Notes: generated from the letters alone by a model not told the origin. Shown: positions 11,787 through 22,965, numbered from the stretch's first letter. The stretch is 64,000 bases of DNA from Irpex lacteus (GCA_001986395.2 MQVO02000001.1:2914001-2978000); one strand, 5' to 3'. Numbers and translations are program-made.

Positions 11787-13636
11787 CTACCGATCCAACC
11801 ACCGCGGAAGATTTGCATTCAGTCGTATTGGCGCCTCTCCCTCCCCCACAGGAGTCTTGCTTAACTTTGCAGAATGCCCGACTGCGCTGATCCTCTTCCG
11901 TTCGTTCGTGGATACCACCTGTGCGCCTTCATCACCGACGGACTGGTTCAACTGCACGGCTACCGCAGCGATTTCCTCGTCCTGCGGGATACTCCGCGGT
12001 GGAAGTGGTTTACCCTGGCCGAAACCAACTGGCGCTTCGAGTCTCCCGAGGGAACGAATCCAATTCCCGACTGCCGCGAGGGACACTCTGACTTCCCAAG
12101 AGCCTCCTTCCTGTATCAGCCCCAGTATGAGACGACGGCCCTGAGTATAGAGATCAAGAAGAACCATACCGTGATAGTTTTACAGAGCGCTGCATTTATA
12201 CCAAATGCAAGGAGATACCCGGCGGCGTGGTCCAAAGCTTGCATGGGAAACGCTCTTGGTGCCAGCTTGGTGTCACCATCGTCAGCTTGCTTGAAAGCCG
12301 CATAGGCCTTGACCTCAGCGTGATTGAATCCCATGGCAGTTTGCACCAAGGAATCGAACTAGATTGACATCAAGTGAGAAATGCGTGTGAGTAGACAATG
12401 AAGAGGACATACACCACGCCTGTCTTTCCAAGGGCCCTCCCATCCGTACGCTCTTAGGCTGGCATAGACCACTGCTTTGCCTTCTCTAAGCCGTACGACA
12501 TCATCCACACCAAAGCCCTTCTGTTCAAGACCACCCGGACGGTACGCTTGCAGAAAGACGTCGGCATCTCGGGCAAGCGATGCAAGCGTCTTGTGGTCAG
12601 TCTCAGAAGTGAGGTCCAGCTGGGTTGTACGCTTTCCGCGAGATGTGTCTGCGTCTATGAAGGGCAGGTCTGGCAGTTTTGGGGACGTGACGAGTAGCAC
12701 GTCGGCTCCATGGGCTAAAAGGACACTGTTGAGATACAACTTTTTCGGAAGACGAATTCAAGTTGATCACTATGCGTACCAGCGAGCGTTCGTCCACACA
12801 CCGGGCCAGCAAGCACTCGGGTCAAATCCAAAACCCTGATCCCATCCAATGGTCTGGAATACATTTGCGAAGGAACCTCCCTCTTGGGGGCGTCCGCTAC
12901 TTTGCGGATGACAACGGGTAGAACGCCTTCGAGAGCTTTACCCTGAGGCGAAGCGTCCCATTGCTCGAAAGTCCGATATGCAGTAGCCACCATACCCCGT
13001 CGTGCGGCTTCCTCTTCAAATTCGAACGAGTTCCATTGCAGGAGCGAAGAGGCCACCTCGTCTTTGGTGGCTGCACAGTTCAGGATCGAGAGTATACCCT
13101 CTCGGTGGCTGAGTAGGTGGTGGTCAGAAAAATGAAGTGTGAAGATGCGATTTACGAGCGAGCTTACTGAGGGAAGTTGGTGTGTATCCTCACCCAGTTG
13201 TCGTCTTTCGTCTTGTAGGTTCCTGCGAGAGGGTCAAATAGGTCGCCGGCTGGACGCTGGTCGTTCATAGTGTAGTACGCTTCACTTTCTACGAGAAGTG
13301 CATCAAAACTCCGTTCAACACACTACAATTAGCCTATACATACTGAACTCGAGTACAGCGTGTCGAGCATCGACCTGTACCTCCTGCTGTTCACCCGTGC
13401 GCAACTCGTGAAAATGAGCCGCACTCAGAGCTGATAAACCAATAGAAGTCTGTAAATATGGCCAATCAATACAGTGCAGATCATGATGTGAGCAGACTTA
13501 CCTGAGCTGCAGTGCCAAGACGAAAAGATGAGTCAACGGCTGGGTCAGGTTGCGGGCTCGAATTGAGGCGCGAAATTCTGCTGGTTGGTAATCCTGCCGA
13601 CTTCCATAGATTTTCTGCCGCTAAACGGTGAGCCAT
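11787..13636 (-). CDS. CoA-transferase family III (CaiB/BaiF-like)
   Basis: Exons in order on the minus strand: MAHRLAAENLWKSAGLP.. (13636-13502), SIGLSALSAAHFHELRTG.. (from 13449), SEAYYTMNDQRPAGDLFDP.. with VRIHTNFPQ, then the long segment with LDGIRVLDLTRVLAGPVCGR, HGADVLLV, RGKRTTQLDL, ADVFLQAYRPGGLEQKGFG and VYASLRAYGWEGPW, and finally AMGFNHAEV..MQALDHAAGY and a C-terminal exon ending WLDR. The LDLTRVLAGP and DV(F)LQ(A)YRPG motifs are diagnostic of family III CoA-transferases, which move CoA between carboxylic acids; the exact substrate cannot be told. All major blocks are present and in frame, so it appears intact. It lies just downstream of the ETF-beta gene on the same strand. Confidence 0.87.
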
Positions 13637-14014
13637 AATACGGAATCGAGCTGCATGTAGATTGCAACTTGTAAGTATCTCGAAAGAGCTGCACTCGAGT
13701 CAGTGAGAAAGGTAGATCTCGGAACTACACTCGGCGTCTACCCGGTCCGAAACACCTGGTTAGGTCAAAAGCTCGTGAAACAATGCGTTCGGCCGTACGA
13801 AGAGCGTAAGTTCAGTTGCACGTCCGAAGAGTACTCACGAGATGTTGCGCCGGGTGGTCACAAGGTTGTGCACGACGGTAAGTACATGCAGCCGGTCGTG
13901 TCATAAACACGAGCCTCGGAATGTTAAGAGTCATACCAGAGTGCATCCATCTCAACCATTTGTACGAAGTATCCAAATAGTTCGGTGTCCATAGAGCACA
14001 CTGTGTGTACAAGA
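13637..14014. other. intergenic, no gene seen
   Basis: About 380 bases between the 3' end of the ETF-beta gene and the start of the CoA-transferase gene. It must hold the CoA-transferase promoter; no clear motif was recognised. Confidence 0.4.
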
Positions 14015-15157
14015 TCATGCCTTAACAGCAGTAATACCTGCTTCCTTGAGTTCCGCGATGAGCTCGTCCACATTCTCCACCTGTGGTGATAGTAAGCACC
14101 GAATGGCTCGTAATTATGATGGAAGAATAAGAGCAACGCACCTTTCCACCGCCGACGCGTTTTGGAGGTTCAGAAACCTTGATAGTCTCTATACGAGGAG
14201 TGAGGTCAATGCCGAGATCCGCTGGAGTCAGTTTCTCTATTGGCTTCTTTTTTGCTTTCATGATGTTCGGTAAAGAGGCATAGCGAGGTTCTGAAAGAAG
14301 AGGTTTAGCCTTTCAATGGAGCACATAAGCACTTCACGTACCGTTCAGACTGTAGGGGGTAAAACCAGGTGAGCCATGGTACACAAGAAGCGAGGTTCAC
14401 ACTACGCACCGAAGGTCTGTCGTTACAATGAGAGGTAGCTTAGCCTTCACCTCCTGCAAGCCACCGTCAATCTCCCTCGTCACATTCACCTCCTTCTTCC
14501 CTGCATCCACAACCACCTTGCTGGCAAACGTCGCCTGAGGCCAATCCAACAACCCAGCGAGCATCTGACCAGTCTGACCTTGGTCGTCATCGATGGCTTG
14601 TTTGCCCAAGATGACCAAGTCGACTCCCCCACTCTCCTTCTGCTTCTCAATAACGGCACGGAGCGCTTTGGCGACTCCAAGGGGCTCCGGGGCTTGCGCA
14701 GAGTCGGGTATCTCGACGTGAATGCCTGAGTCGGCTCCCATGGCGAGAGCAGTGCGTAGGGTTTCTGCAGACTTGGGAGGACCGATGGTCACGACCTTGA
14801 TGCTCTTCACTTCGTCCTTTAGCTTCTCTCGTAGTCTGACCGCCTCCTCGACCGCTACAGGTACGAACCGTTAGTCCACTCTCTGCGTTGAATGACATGC
14901 CGGAACACACCAATCTCATCGAAAGGGTTCTGGAAACAGTAATTAACTATGAATGATGATAGAGGCTACACGCGCAACTCACCATGGAATGCTTAACATT
15001 AAGGTCAACACCCTTCTGGTCTGGATTTACGCGAATCTTGACGGCATAGTCAATAGTCCTAGATTAAATTAAGTGGAGCTAAATGAGCTTAATACAAAGA
15101 GCCACACCTCTTTACAGGGACCAGAATGTTAAGGAGTCGTGAAGCCGTTGGTCTCAT
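14015..15157 (-). CDS. electron transfer flavoprotein, beta subunit
   Basis: Spliced product of about 257 residues, the normal ETF-beta length. Exon 1 (15157-15108) gives [17 protein letters not shown], the next exons give [90 protein letters not shown], then the family signature [20 protein letters not shown] and the C-terminus [18 protein letters not shown] (stop TGA 14017-14015). With ETF-alpha it carries electrons from mitochondrial acyl-CoA dehydrogenases to ETF-ubiquinone oxidoreductase. The signature is assembled through an 8-nt microexon at 14342-14349; without it the frame breaks. The only ATG that leaves a complete N-terminus is 15157. Very confident. Confidence 0.93.
14342..14349 (-). 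other. 8-nt microexon of the ETF-beta gene
   Basis: On the minus strand the bases TCTGAACG lie between an acceptor (CTACAG) and a donor (GTACGT). Joining the upstream exon ending CTTCG (14410), this octamer, and the next exon starting AACCTCGC (14290) gives Leu-Arg-Leu-Asn-Glu-Pro-Arg, exactly the conserved ETF-beta signature. The flanking introns are 60 nt (14350-14409) and 51 nt (14291-14341). Confidence 0.88.
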
Positions 15158-15193
15158 CGTTGTTCGAGGTCAAGTTCTAAAGACACTGGACAG

Positions 15194-15238
15194 TGGATGA
15201 CTTCCCGTAACGCGTTAAACGTTACGGGAAGTCATCCA
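15194..15238. repeat. perfect 19-bp inverted repeat (hairpin)
   Basis: The arm TGGATGACTTCCCGTAACG (15194-15212) is repeated as its exact reverse complement at 15220-15238, with a 7-nt loop. Outside the perfect arms CACTGGA/CCAGTG continue the pairing after a 6-base bulge. It sits about 40 bases upstream of the ETF-beta start codon, between that gene and the tRNA genes. Confidence 0.85.
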
Positions 15239-15418
15239 GTGCTAAATGAGCGTGAGCGCCCGGCCGTCGGCTTCTTGATCCTTGGTTTCACCGGTGCATT
15301 CGCATTATCATCGCACATAAGTTCTGTAGCCTGTGTGATAATTGATAATTAGACGAAGGGCAAAAAAGTGCTTATGTAGGGTGAGATATACTTAAGAATT
15401 TACATCAATAAGTACATT

Positions 15419-15455
15419 GACGAGAGTGGGATTCGAACCCACGCCCTTGGTCAAA
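15419..15455 (-). pseudogene. tRNA 3'-half fragment
   Basis: Reverse complement shows a T-arm GTGGGTTCGAATCCCAC followed by TCTCGTC, nearly identical to the 3' end of the tRNA-Leu at 15513-15622. No matching 5' acceptor strand, D-arm or anticodon arm is found upstream, so this is a truncated copy. A second GTTCGAATCCCACA string follows at about 15463-15478. Confidence 0.65.
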
Positions 15456-15512
15456 TTAGCCATGTTCGAATCCCACACCCCGGCGCCTGACCTTGGAAAA
15501 GACAAAAGAAAT

Positions 15513-15622
15513 GACGAGAGCGGGATTCGAACCCGCGCCCTTTCGGACCAGATTACGTAAGCAATTACATAAGCAATGATACGACCTTAGTCTGGCGCCT
15601 TAGACCGCTCGGCCATCTCGCC
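15513..15622 (-). tRNA. tRNA-Leu (anticodon AAG), intron-containing
   Basis: Reverse complement folds as a class II tRNA. Acceptor strands GGCGAGA and TCTCGTC pair with one G-U. D-arm GCC..GGC follows, then anticodon stem CCAGA with TCTGG enclosing loop C-U-AAG-G, interrupted after position 37 by an intron of about 30 nt (roughly 15558-15588). The long variable arm TCCGAAAGGGC and T-arm GCGGGTTCGAATCCCGC complete it. Anticodon AAG decodes CUU leucine; the long variable arm agrees with leucine. Confidence 0.9.
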
Positions 15623-15732
15623 ATGGGAAAACGACTGCTATAATATATTATATCCAAAGCAGGACCATTGGCTGTGGGCTCCACTTCCATCTCCGAAGTA
15701 AACGCAGTCGCCTTCACCCACCACCATCCAGA

Positions 15733-16885
15733 ATGAGTTTCCAAGACATAGAATCAGGCCTTGCGCCTCCCTCATCCAACTCGCGAGGGCCAACAATACC
15801 ACAATCCCAAGAAGAGTCGTCGTTCCTCACCCTCCAATCGTCTCTATCCCTGCAAGTCTTCAAGATCAACTCCAATGTCCAAGGTATCCTCAAGTTGGTC
15901 GATCAGCTTGGTACGGGTAGGGACTCTGGGGCTCTGCGGAAGTCATTGTGCGTATTCTATGGTCTGAATATGGGGTTAGTTTCTGATACAACTGCCCTTA
16001 CAGGCATGATTTGACGGAGACCACTCGCGCTATGGCCAAGCGTGGTTCAGACGACTTGAAGAAGCTAGCAGCACTCCAAGCTACTCTAGTATGTGCCTTT
16101 CATATACATTGAACGGAGGTAGAAGAGAATCTGACTATATGCGCAACCTCGTAGCCGCAACATAAGACGTCACTCCAGAAGACTTCACATGATTTCCAGA
16201 TGTCCCTCGTCGCCTTCCAACGCGCACAACAAGTGAGTGCCGAACGACAGCGAACTGTCGTCGAAGGGGTTAAACACGCCGTCGAAGAGGAACATGCACT
16301 GTGCGTTCTCGTCCACCTATCACCGTGACCTCATGTGCTGAGCAGTGAAATGCAGAGAGGACCGTCCCTCGAGTCCCACACCTTCACAACGTCAAGCGCA
16401 AATGCTCCAACAGTCTCTGTCTCCACAAGAGCTCGCATATCAAGAGTCGCTAGTGCAGGAACGCGAAGCCGAAATCCGCGAGATCGAAACTGGCATACAT
16501 GAGCTCCACGAGATCTTCAGAGACCTCGGTACTCTCGTACAAGAGCAAGGCGGAATGCTCGGTGCGCACCCACATCCCTTACTCCCATCTAAAACTAATG
16601 TACTCATTGCTCTTTGCCCTCAGATAACATCGAATCAAACATCTCCTCAATAGCAGTCGACACCGCAGGCGCAGCAGACGAACTGACTACTGCGCACGAC
16701 TACCAACGTAAAGCCGGCAGACGTGCTCTCTGCCTGATGCTCATCCTCGTCATCGTCATCGCCGTCGTCTTACTAGCGGTGCGTGTCTTGAAATTCGTGG
16801 GCTGCGTCCATGGCGTGGTCGTCCTATGCTAATTGGAATACTGTCATTCATGTTCTCGTTGTATGTTCTTTAGGTGTTGTCATAG
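15733..16885 (+). CDS. Qa-SNARE, syntaxin of the Pep12/syntaxin-7 type
   Basis: Six exons. The N-terminus MSFQDIESGL leads into a Habc-type helical bundle (LQVFKINSNVQGILKLVDQL, LHDLTETTRAMAKRGSDDL, SHDFQMSLVAFQRAQQ). A polar linker follows, then the SNARE helix from LAYQESLVQEREAEIREIE through IFRDLGTLVQEQGGMLDNIE, with the zero-layer glutamine in LVQEQG, and a C-terminal membrane anchor LILVIVIAVVLLAVLS. The last intron (16779-16873) separates the anchor from a 12-nt terminal exon GTG TTG TCA TAG. Such Qa-SNAREs drive fusion at endosome/vacuole membranes. First intron starts at the donor GTGCGT near 15949. Assignment to Pep12 rather than another endosomal syntaxin is by overall build. Confidence 0.88.
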
Positions 16886-18174
16886 TTGCGAATGAAGGTG
16901 CGAGGTTCGACGGTCGAGTTTCAGTTGTGTTGGCGGGCGGTTGCGTTATAGATTGTGGTGACGGACGACAGTCATCACGAGTGTTTTTATTATGGAAGAT
17001 TATCTGGACCTTTCTATGTTTATATGCTTATCCTGTATGTACCATTGCTCACTTGGATATCTTAATCAACCCTATAGTGTCAGCTATCTGCCGAAACCGC
17101 TACCAACGCTTGTCACTGTGAAAGACTTATGCGGGGGCCAACGGAACTATTTAACGAACTAGGATACTCTCGATTACCAGAGCTACCGCTCGTATCCCTC
17201 CGATAACGACTAAACGCTACGTATCCTGCAAGAGCTCCTTCAGGAGACCGTGAAGGCCTACGATAATCATCCTCACTGTCATTCCGGAGTAGAATACTCT
17301 TACACCCTTGCATGAATGGTGAGACTTGCAGCCGAACGCCTTCTGAACCGTAACAGCAGCGCAGCTCGTGCCAGAGAAACCCTCGAGTCTCAGCTTTGCC
17401 CACGCATGTCGGGCAATGGCGAACACGGTGGTCGCATCTGCATGCAGGAATATCGGATAGCGGTGCAACTTGAGGGATAGGGTTCGCGTAAAGTATGGAC
17501 TACTGTTAAACAAAATCATGACCTGAGATAGATGCTACTGATTTGGGGTGGCTCTTTGAAGCTTCGCACACGACGTAAGTATTGTTTCCAATGCTGGTGC
17601 ACTGAGCAGCTGGTGATAGTAGGAGATTTTCGCAGGCCAAAGTGCATAATGGGAATTATGGTGCACACATAGCGTCTCACATCGTTCAAACCTGTCACGG
17701 TCATCACTGCTCATGAGCTCATCGCTTCCCTTGTGACCTCAAATCGCGCGGTCGGCTATGTGATACGGACCTGTCCCATAATAGGTCCGGGATAATACTA
17801 TGTAACGATACCCCTCAATACTGGCAAAGAAGGTCTGGAGTTACAATCTCTCGTAAACTAGGCGTGCATGGCCATCACGAAAACTAGTATATAGACGATG
17901 GATCCTCTTCTCCCGAGAGATAAATAAATATGCGTAACGATTGAAATCGAATAGTCCCTAGTCTATGAAAGCCGGACCAAAACTCAGGATACCGACCATT
18001 TGCCCCAGTTTTCTTCATCAAGCACCGTTGCAGATCTTGGAGCTCAGGCTGGAGTTGGGCTTGAAGTTATGCTTCGCAGTATGCAGCGTCCTATAACAGT
18101 CGTGATAAATATTGCCGGCACAGAAAGATGACTGGTTGATGAAGGGTGGCCGCACCTGCCGCGTGTCGAAGACG
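16886..18174. other. intergenic, no gene supported
   Basis: Holds the 3' flanks of the syntaxin gene and of the DUF6533 gene ending at 18175. Minus-strand open stretches at 17217-17519 and 17516-17707 have no recognisable domain and no convincing splice chain. Confidence 0.35.
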
Positions 18175-19837
18175 TTAAGTATCATCCACAAAGTTACCTT
18201 CAATTGGAGTCTCAGTCGCGGCCATGACGTCAGGCAGGATCCCGTCCTGAGCGGAGTGTTCATATAGCCCGTCCTCGTCTTCTTCTCCTGCACCGAATTG
18301 TAACGACTCGCCCATATTCCCCACGAAGCGAATACTGGTAGATTCGTTACCAGAGGTCCACGAACTACCGACGGGGCTGATCTGTCGCAGGTTGAGAATA
18401 AAACGGCAGATGATGATAGGTGGCAAGCTGTGGCAAGGTGTCATGAGAGGTTTAATGATGGAGTTTATAGAATGACTGACACCAGAAAGTAGGACTCAAC
18501 AACGTCCAAATGGAATAAAATCGTCTGGAAAGAGGTAAGTTAATCTACTAGTCCCATTTGCACCGATATAAACAAGTCTAACTCACAACATTGGCCCCCA
18601 ATACTTGAAGCACGTTTGTGACCAACAGGACACTGGTTGAAATTTGATAACATGAGAACTATCACCACAGAATGATACGGCGAGAACGAACATGAAGTAT
18701 ATCGTTCCTGTAAACGTGGCTGTTGTTATTATCGTAAAGCAGGAAGGCCGTTAATGTACTTCACCATCACGAAAGAGCATTTTCACAAGGGGGGCCTTTG
18801 TATTCAGTCGTTGTGCTTCATGGTAGAATTGAGCTGTTTTCATCCATGTAACTCCTAGAACAAGTGCATCGCCGATGATGACAGAGATCCGAGTGATCAA
18901 TGACACTGCTCAGGATCCGGTGTTGAGTAATGGTGCCCCAGTTCTTTACCAGGAATATACCTACGACTGTGAGCCGAGTCATTCATCAAGGTGAGTGGCA
19001 AACCGATCAACTCCAAGACGTACAATACGTCGACGCTGGCTGACACCTTTGGAAGCCACGTACAAAGCCCGGAATTTGCCACTACTACACTGGTAATGCA
19101 AGAGAACTGTTCTAGGCGTTGTTATAAATATTACTAATATCAACCAGTGTGGAGATGCCCACCAGATTTGTGCCAAACGGAGCAAGGTTCAACAGAAGCA
19201 CTAGGCCAGCTATGATACGCTGGCCACGGCGGCCGTGCATCAACGCATAGACTCGCAGCGACGAAAAAACTAGTGGGAAATGTTATGTCAGCGGACTCTT
19301 TGAGAAAATACCATTTTAATACTCACACGCAAAGCATAGGAACTGTAACAATAGAAGAGTGTTGTCCATGTATACAATCACTCCACATCTGCGGCAATAT
19401 ATAAGTGTTTAACACGAAACAATTCAGCATAGTTTGGTGCACCTCTGTGATAGCCATGAGCATCTACGGGTATTAGGAGATCAAGACTCATGGAGATCTC
19501 ACATACCTCAAGACCGTTGTCGGGCAACAAATGCACAATACAATCCGCGACTGCAAGGTAGCGTGTGAAGGCGTATAACCAAGATATAGCAGTCCATTTA
19601 CGGCTCCATATCACATTTATCTCCTGAGACAGAGTGAAGATCGTTTCCGACAAATATAGAACTGGAAGCACAACTTCAACTATTTGACATATGGGAATAA
19701 ACGTGTGACATACTTACCATTGGCTGAGGTAACGAGATAGTTGGCTATGAGACTGGCCAATGCTGTCAATATCGAGGTGCGCTATAGCTGATTGAGCTGC
19801 GAACGTACTCTTCTTCGAACGCCGTGACAGAAGTCAT
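18175..19837 (-). CDS. DUF6533-type membrane protein, 5' end doubtful
   Basis: Second DUF6533 member. Clear exons on the minus strand read VLYLSETIFTLSQEINVIW-SRKWTAISWLYAFTRYLAVAD (19378-19671 region), FSSLRVYALMHGRRGQRII.. with LNLAPFGTNLV (about 19160-19265), RISVIIGDALVLGVTW..APLVKMLFRDG (about 18750-18900), a 57-nt intron, then TIYFMFVLAV and a tail from FILNLRQISPVGSSW to the stop at 18175. The start region is odd: MTSVTAFEEEYVRSSISYSA (ATG at 19837) is what the family should have, but it runs into a stop, and reaching the next exon needs a frame change or an implausible 27-nt intron. So it is either a gene with an unusual first intron or a recent pseudogene. Function of the family is unknown. 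Confidence 0.6.
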
Positions 19838-19973
19838 TTGCCTTCTGGGAAAGGAGATGATTGAGTGAATTTTGTAGATCTATGGTGAGAATGCTAGTGG
19901 GCACTTTGTTGCATTGCGAAAGGATGCCTCTTTTATCCAAGTTTCCTACTAGCAGTAATCACGACCGGTGTCT

Positions 19974-21096
19974 TCACAATCTTGCTGGAAGACGACATTC
20001 ATCTTGATCCAAAACTGATACATCCTGATAGTAAGCAAGACCGTATCCGCGCTGAAAAGTCAACTGAGACGCACCCGTCTCAGCCAAATTCGACCCGAAG
20101 AACAAGATAGACGATCCGAACGACGCACCAATTCCGCTCTGCATATCAAGAGAACGGAGTGGTGGCAAAAACTTCATCACATAGTCTTGAATAGATCTAG
20201 GCAACTATCGTACGACATATCTGGATACATCGTGTATTCATCGTTGCCTGCTGTGAGAGGAGCAGATCGTGTTTCCAGTCAAGGTAGTACTCGCCGAGAC
20301 AGGTATCTTTGGGCAGTGGGATCAAGCCACCAGTGTGGTTGAAACCCCATGTATCACGTCACTAGCAATGGGTAGCGCAGATTAGTAACGCAGCCCGGAG
20401 AACCAAGCATTCGACGCTTCATCCCTATGGACACCCCTTGAGATATCCTGTGATCATGTTAGTCACTCCTATCGTAAGCCAACGAACAAGATGGATAGTA
20501 TCTATACCTCTCAACGTACGACGCACGACCGGCCGTGTAAAAGGTCAACACGTCGGAGTATAGACACATGCCGGGGGATGTGTGCGGATACGTTGGTATC
20601 ACAGCACTTAAGATATCACGAATGCTGTACTGGTCGCACTCAGCTCAACGTTGCCACCGTCATGTAAGTGCTTGGTTGCGCTATGGACAAGAAAAGGAAG
20701 TAAGTACAAGAGTGTTGCATACCAAGTGGCCTTGCAGCAACCTAGAAGGGCTCGAGGACCAGGAGAGGGCGAAGGACTTGTGAATTAGCACTCGTGAATT
20801 CCCGTACCCACCATCAAGACGAAGATGACGAACCGATAGTTTCGATTGCCCATGATTGTCCGCGCGAAAAACATCACGTTGTCTTCCGACTCAGCCATAA
20901 CGTTTGGATATAGAAGTGAAATAGTGATCCTAGTCCATTGCCTACACACGAGCAAGAGATGGCTCTGGAAGCGGTCCCTCAGGCTGGGACTCGAAAGCGT
21001 ATAGCACTCCCATATCTTCAATAGGGACACTATGCATAAAAATATAACCACGGCCAAAAGAATTACAATTACCTTGTAACAACTGGGAGGAATCAA
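19974..21096 (-). pseudogene. decayed F-box/LRR gene
   Basis: On the minus strand the segment at 20785-20990 reads HLLLVCRQWTRITISLLYPNV, like the F-box second half LLVNKQWLRIGTPLLYQTV of the gene at 34042-34998, followed by an IMGNRNYRFV repeat-like stretch. Downstream coding continuity is lost: 20560-20750 contains several stops. A C-terminal part with LPPLRSLDMQSGIGASFG (19974-20204) is open again. Order and strand fit one former F-box gene with leucine-rich repeats; it lacks an intact frame. A heavily spliced live gene is the less likely alternative. Confidence 0.45.
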
Positions 21097-21471
21097 GAGT
21101 CAGAAAGGTTAGAGGACTCGATGGTTGGTGTTAGGATGCGAGGAGTCGACAGTCCGAATGGAGTTCGAAGAGACGCCGTGGCTCTCCTGCACGTGCCAAA
21201 GCGTGCTACATTATCGCTACCAAGCTGACCTTTGTGATAAGTATCCATATGTGGGGAACGCGAACTATTAGAGAACGAGTTGATAATACATTAGCACGAC
21301 GGGAGTGGTAGCCGTATGCACGTCACTACTCCCATTTTCTAGTTCTTCCCTTACATTATTCAAATTCGCCATGGTGCAGAATCCACCTTCAGAGCTTCTC
21401 TAACTAACAAAAACACCAATACCATGTCGACTAGCAGTATCATTTCACGCCGAGTTAACGGTGGGATCCCT
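21097..21471. other. intergenic, nothing seen
   Basis: About 375 bases between the decayed F-box gene and the 3' end of the MDR oxidoreductase; no feature recognised. Confidence 0.35.
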
Positions 21472-22965
21472 TCAAACCCCAGGGCCATAGGGTAGTGACC
21501 CCGGTGGATAAACAGCTCTCAAGTGATTGACCTGCGGTGGTACCGCTTCCTTCAACCCAGCCCCTCCTACCTCTCCGGAAGTTTCCTCCACTCGAGCGAC
21601 AAGCTTTACACCGCTTACACTGCGCTTTGCAAGTCGTACAAGTCCGTCGGGAATTCCAGCCAATCCTCGAGGGAGAACTTCATAATGATTCGGCTATGGA
21701 CAGTGAATCCTTATGATCAGCACCAGTCTATCTCCCTCATTTTGAACGCTGAACACTGAACGATCAGCTCACCTTGAGATCACCGGATTCAAGGAGTTTA
21801 GTAACGCCAGGGAACATCCTCTTCCCAAACTCATAATTGAACGGCGCATTCGCCGAGCCATACACACCCACAACCACCTTCCCACCATCCTTCTCGCTCG
21901 CCTTCCCGTCCTCACCGACCACAGCACGAAACACAGTGGCAAGCTTTCCCCGAGGCGCAAGGATCTCCCACAGGGCCTTTTGGACGTCAGGCCAGCCGAC
22001 GGCGTCGTAGATCACTGGGATGGGTAGGGACGTGATCTTCTTGACGGCTGTACCGAGCTCTGCGTAGGGCACGTCGTGGTAGTCGATGACGTGCGTGGCT
22101 CCGGCTGCGAGGCAGTATTCTTCGTTGTGCTTTGAGGCGGTTGTGATGATGGGGTTGAACCCGGAGGCTTTGAGGAGCTGGATTGCTGTCGGTGCGGTCA
22201 CGGCGTAGTGGTTCATCATCAGTATGAGTGGCATAATTAACGTGAATATGAGTCTCCTGTAGAGGAAACAAGAATTACGGATTTACCCACCAAATTGACC
22301 GACGGAACTCGCGCCTGCGGTCACGATGGCTGGCTGTCCGGCGTACTTGTTGTAGCCAGCTGCTTCCCAAGGAGGAGTGAGTCCAATGCCTCCGTGAGGT
22401 TTGAGTTCTTGGTATAAGCCCACCGCAGCGGTCCCGAATCCGAGCGGGATGGTGGCAGCGCCCTCAAAGGTTGTGTTCGACGGTATCTACACGAGTGTGA
22501 GTTAAGTGTGTAGAAGCAGGGGCACGATAATCTACTGACTTTTGCCATCTGGAGCGCGTCTGAGACACTGAACTCCTGGAAGGTCATCGTGTCGGGATGG
22601 TAGAGCGACTTGTACAACCTGATAAAGACCATTCGCACCATCGCGATGTAAGCATGTCGTACCCCACGGAATCAGGTTGACGAGCAAAACTATAGGAGTA
22701 CGTACACTCTGTCACCCACATTCCAATTGCTATCAACGCCTTCACCAATAGCTACAATCTCCCCCGCTCCATCTATACCGGCTAGCGCAGGATAGCCATA
22801 GTGGTCAACCCATATACCCAGATGCACGATGACGTAATCGACAGGGTTGAGAGCGACCGCGACGTTCTTGATCAGTACTTGACCAGGGCCGGGCTTTGGA
22901 GTCTGCCTGTCTGCGAGTTGGCATGGCTCGGCGGGTGCGGTGAACACGAGAGCTTTGTGCGACAT
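21472..22965 (-). CDS. MDR-family zinc-type alcohol dehydrogenase/enoyl reductase-like
   Basis: Exon 1 starts at 22965: MSHKALVFTAPAEPCQL, then GPGQVLIKNVAVALNPVDY and YPALAGIDGAGEIVAIGEG, VGDRV, i.e. the GroES-like domain. Further exons give FQEFSVSDALQMAK, LTPPWEAAGYNKYAGQPAIV-TAGASSVGQFAIQLLKASGF (the nucleotide-binding loop GASSVGQ), AAGATHVIDYHD, VIYDAVGWPDVQKALWEIL, and a last exon ending SLPYGPGV at 21472. No structural- or catalytic-zinc cysteine set is visible, which fits the NAD(P)H-dependent enoyl/quinone reductase-like branch widely expanded in basidiomycetes. The substrate is unknown. About five exons; the join near 22700 is by eye. Confidence 0.85.

Noticed and set aside
17217..17519. 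Minus-strand 100-codon frame near the syntaxin gene
   Set aside because: No domain, no paralogue in the window and no good splice partners.
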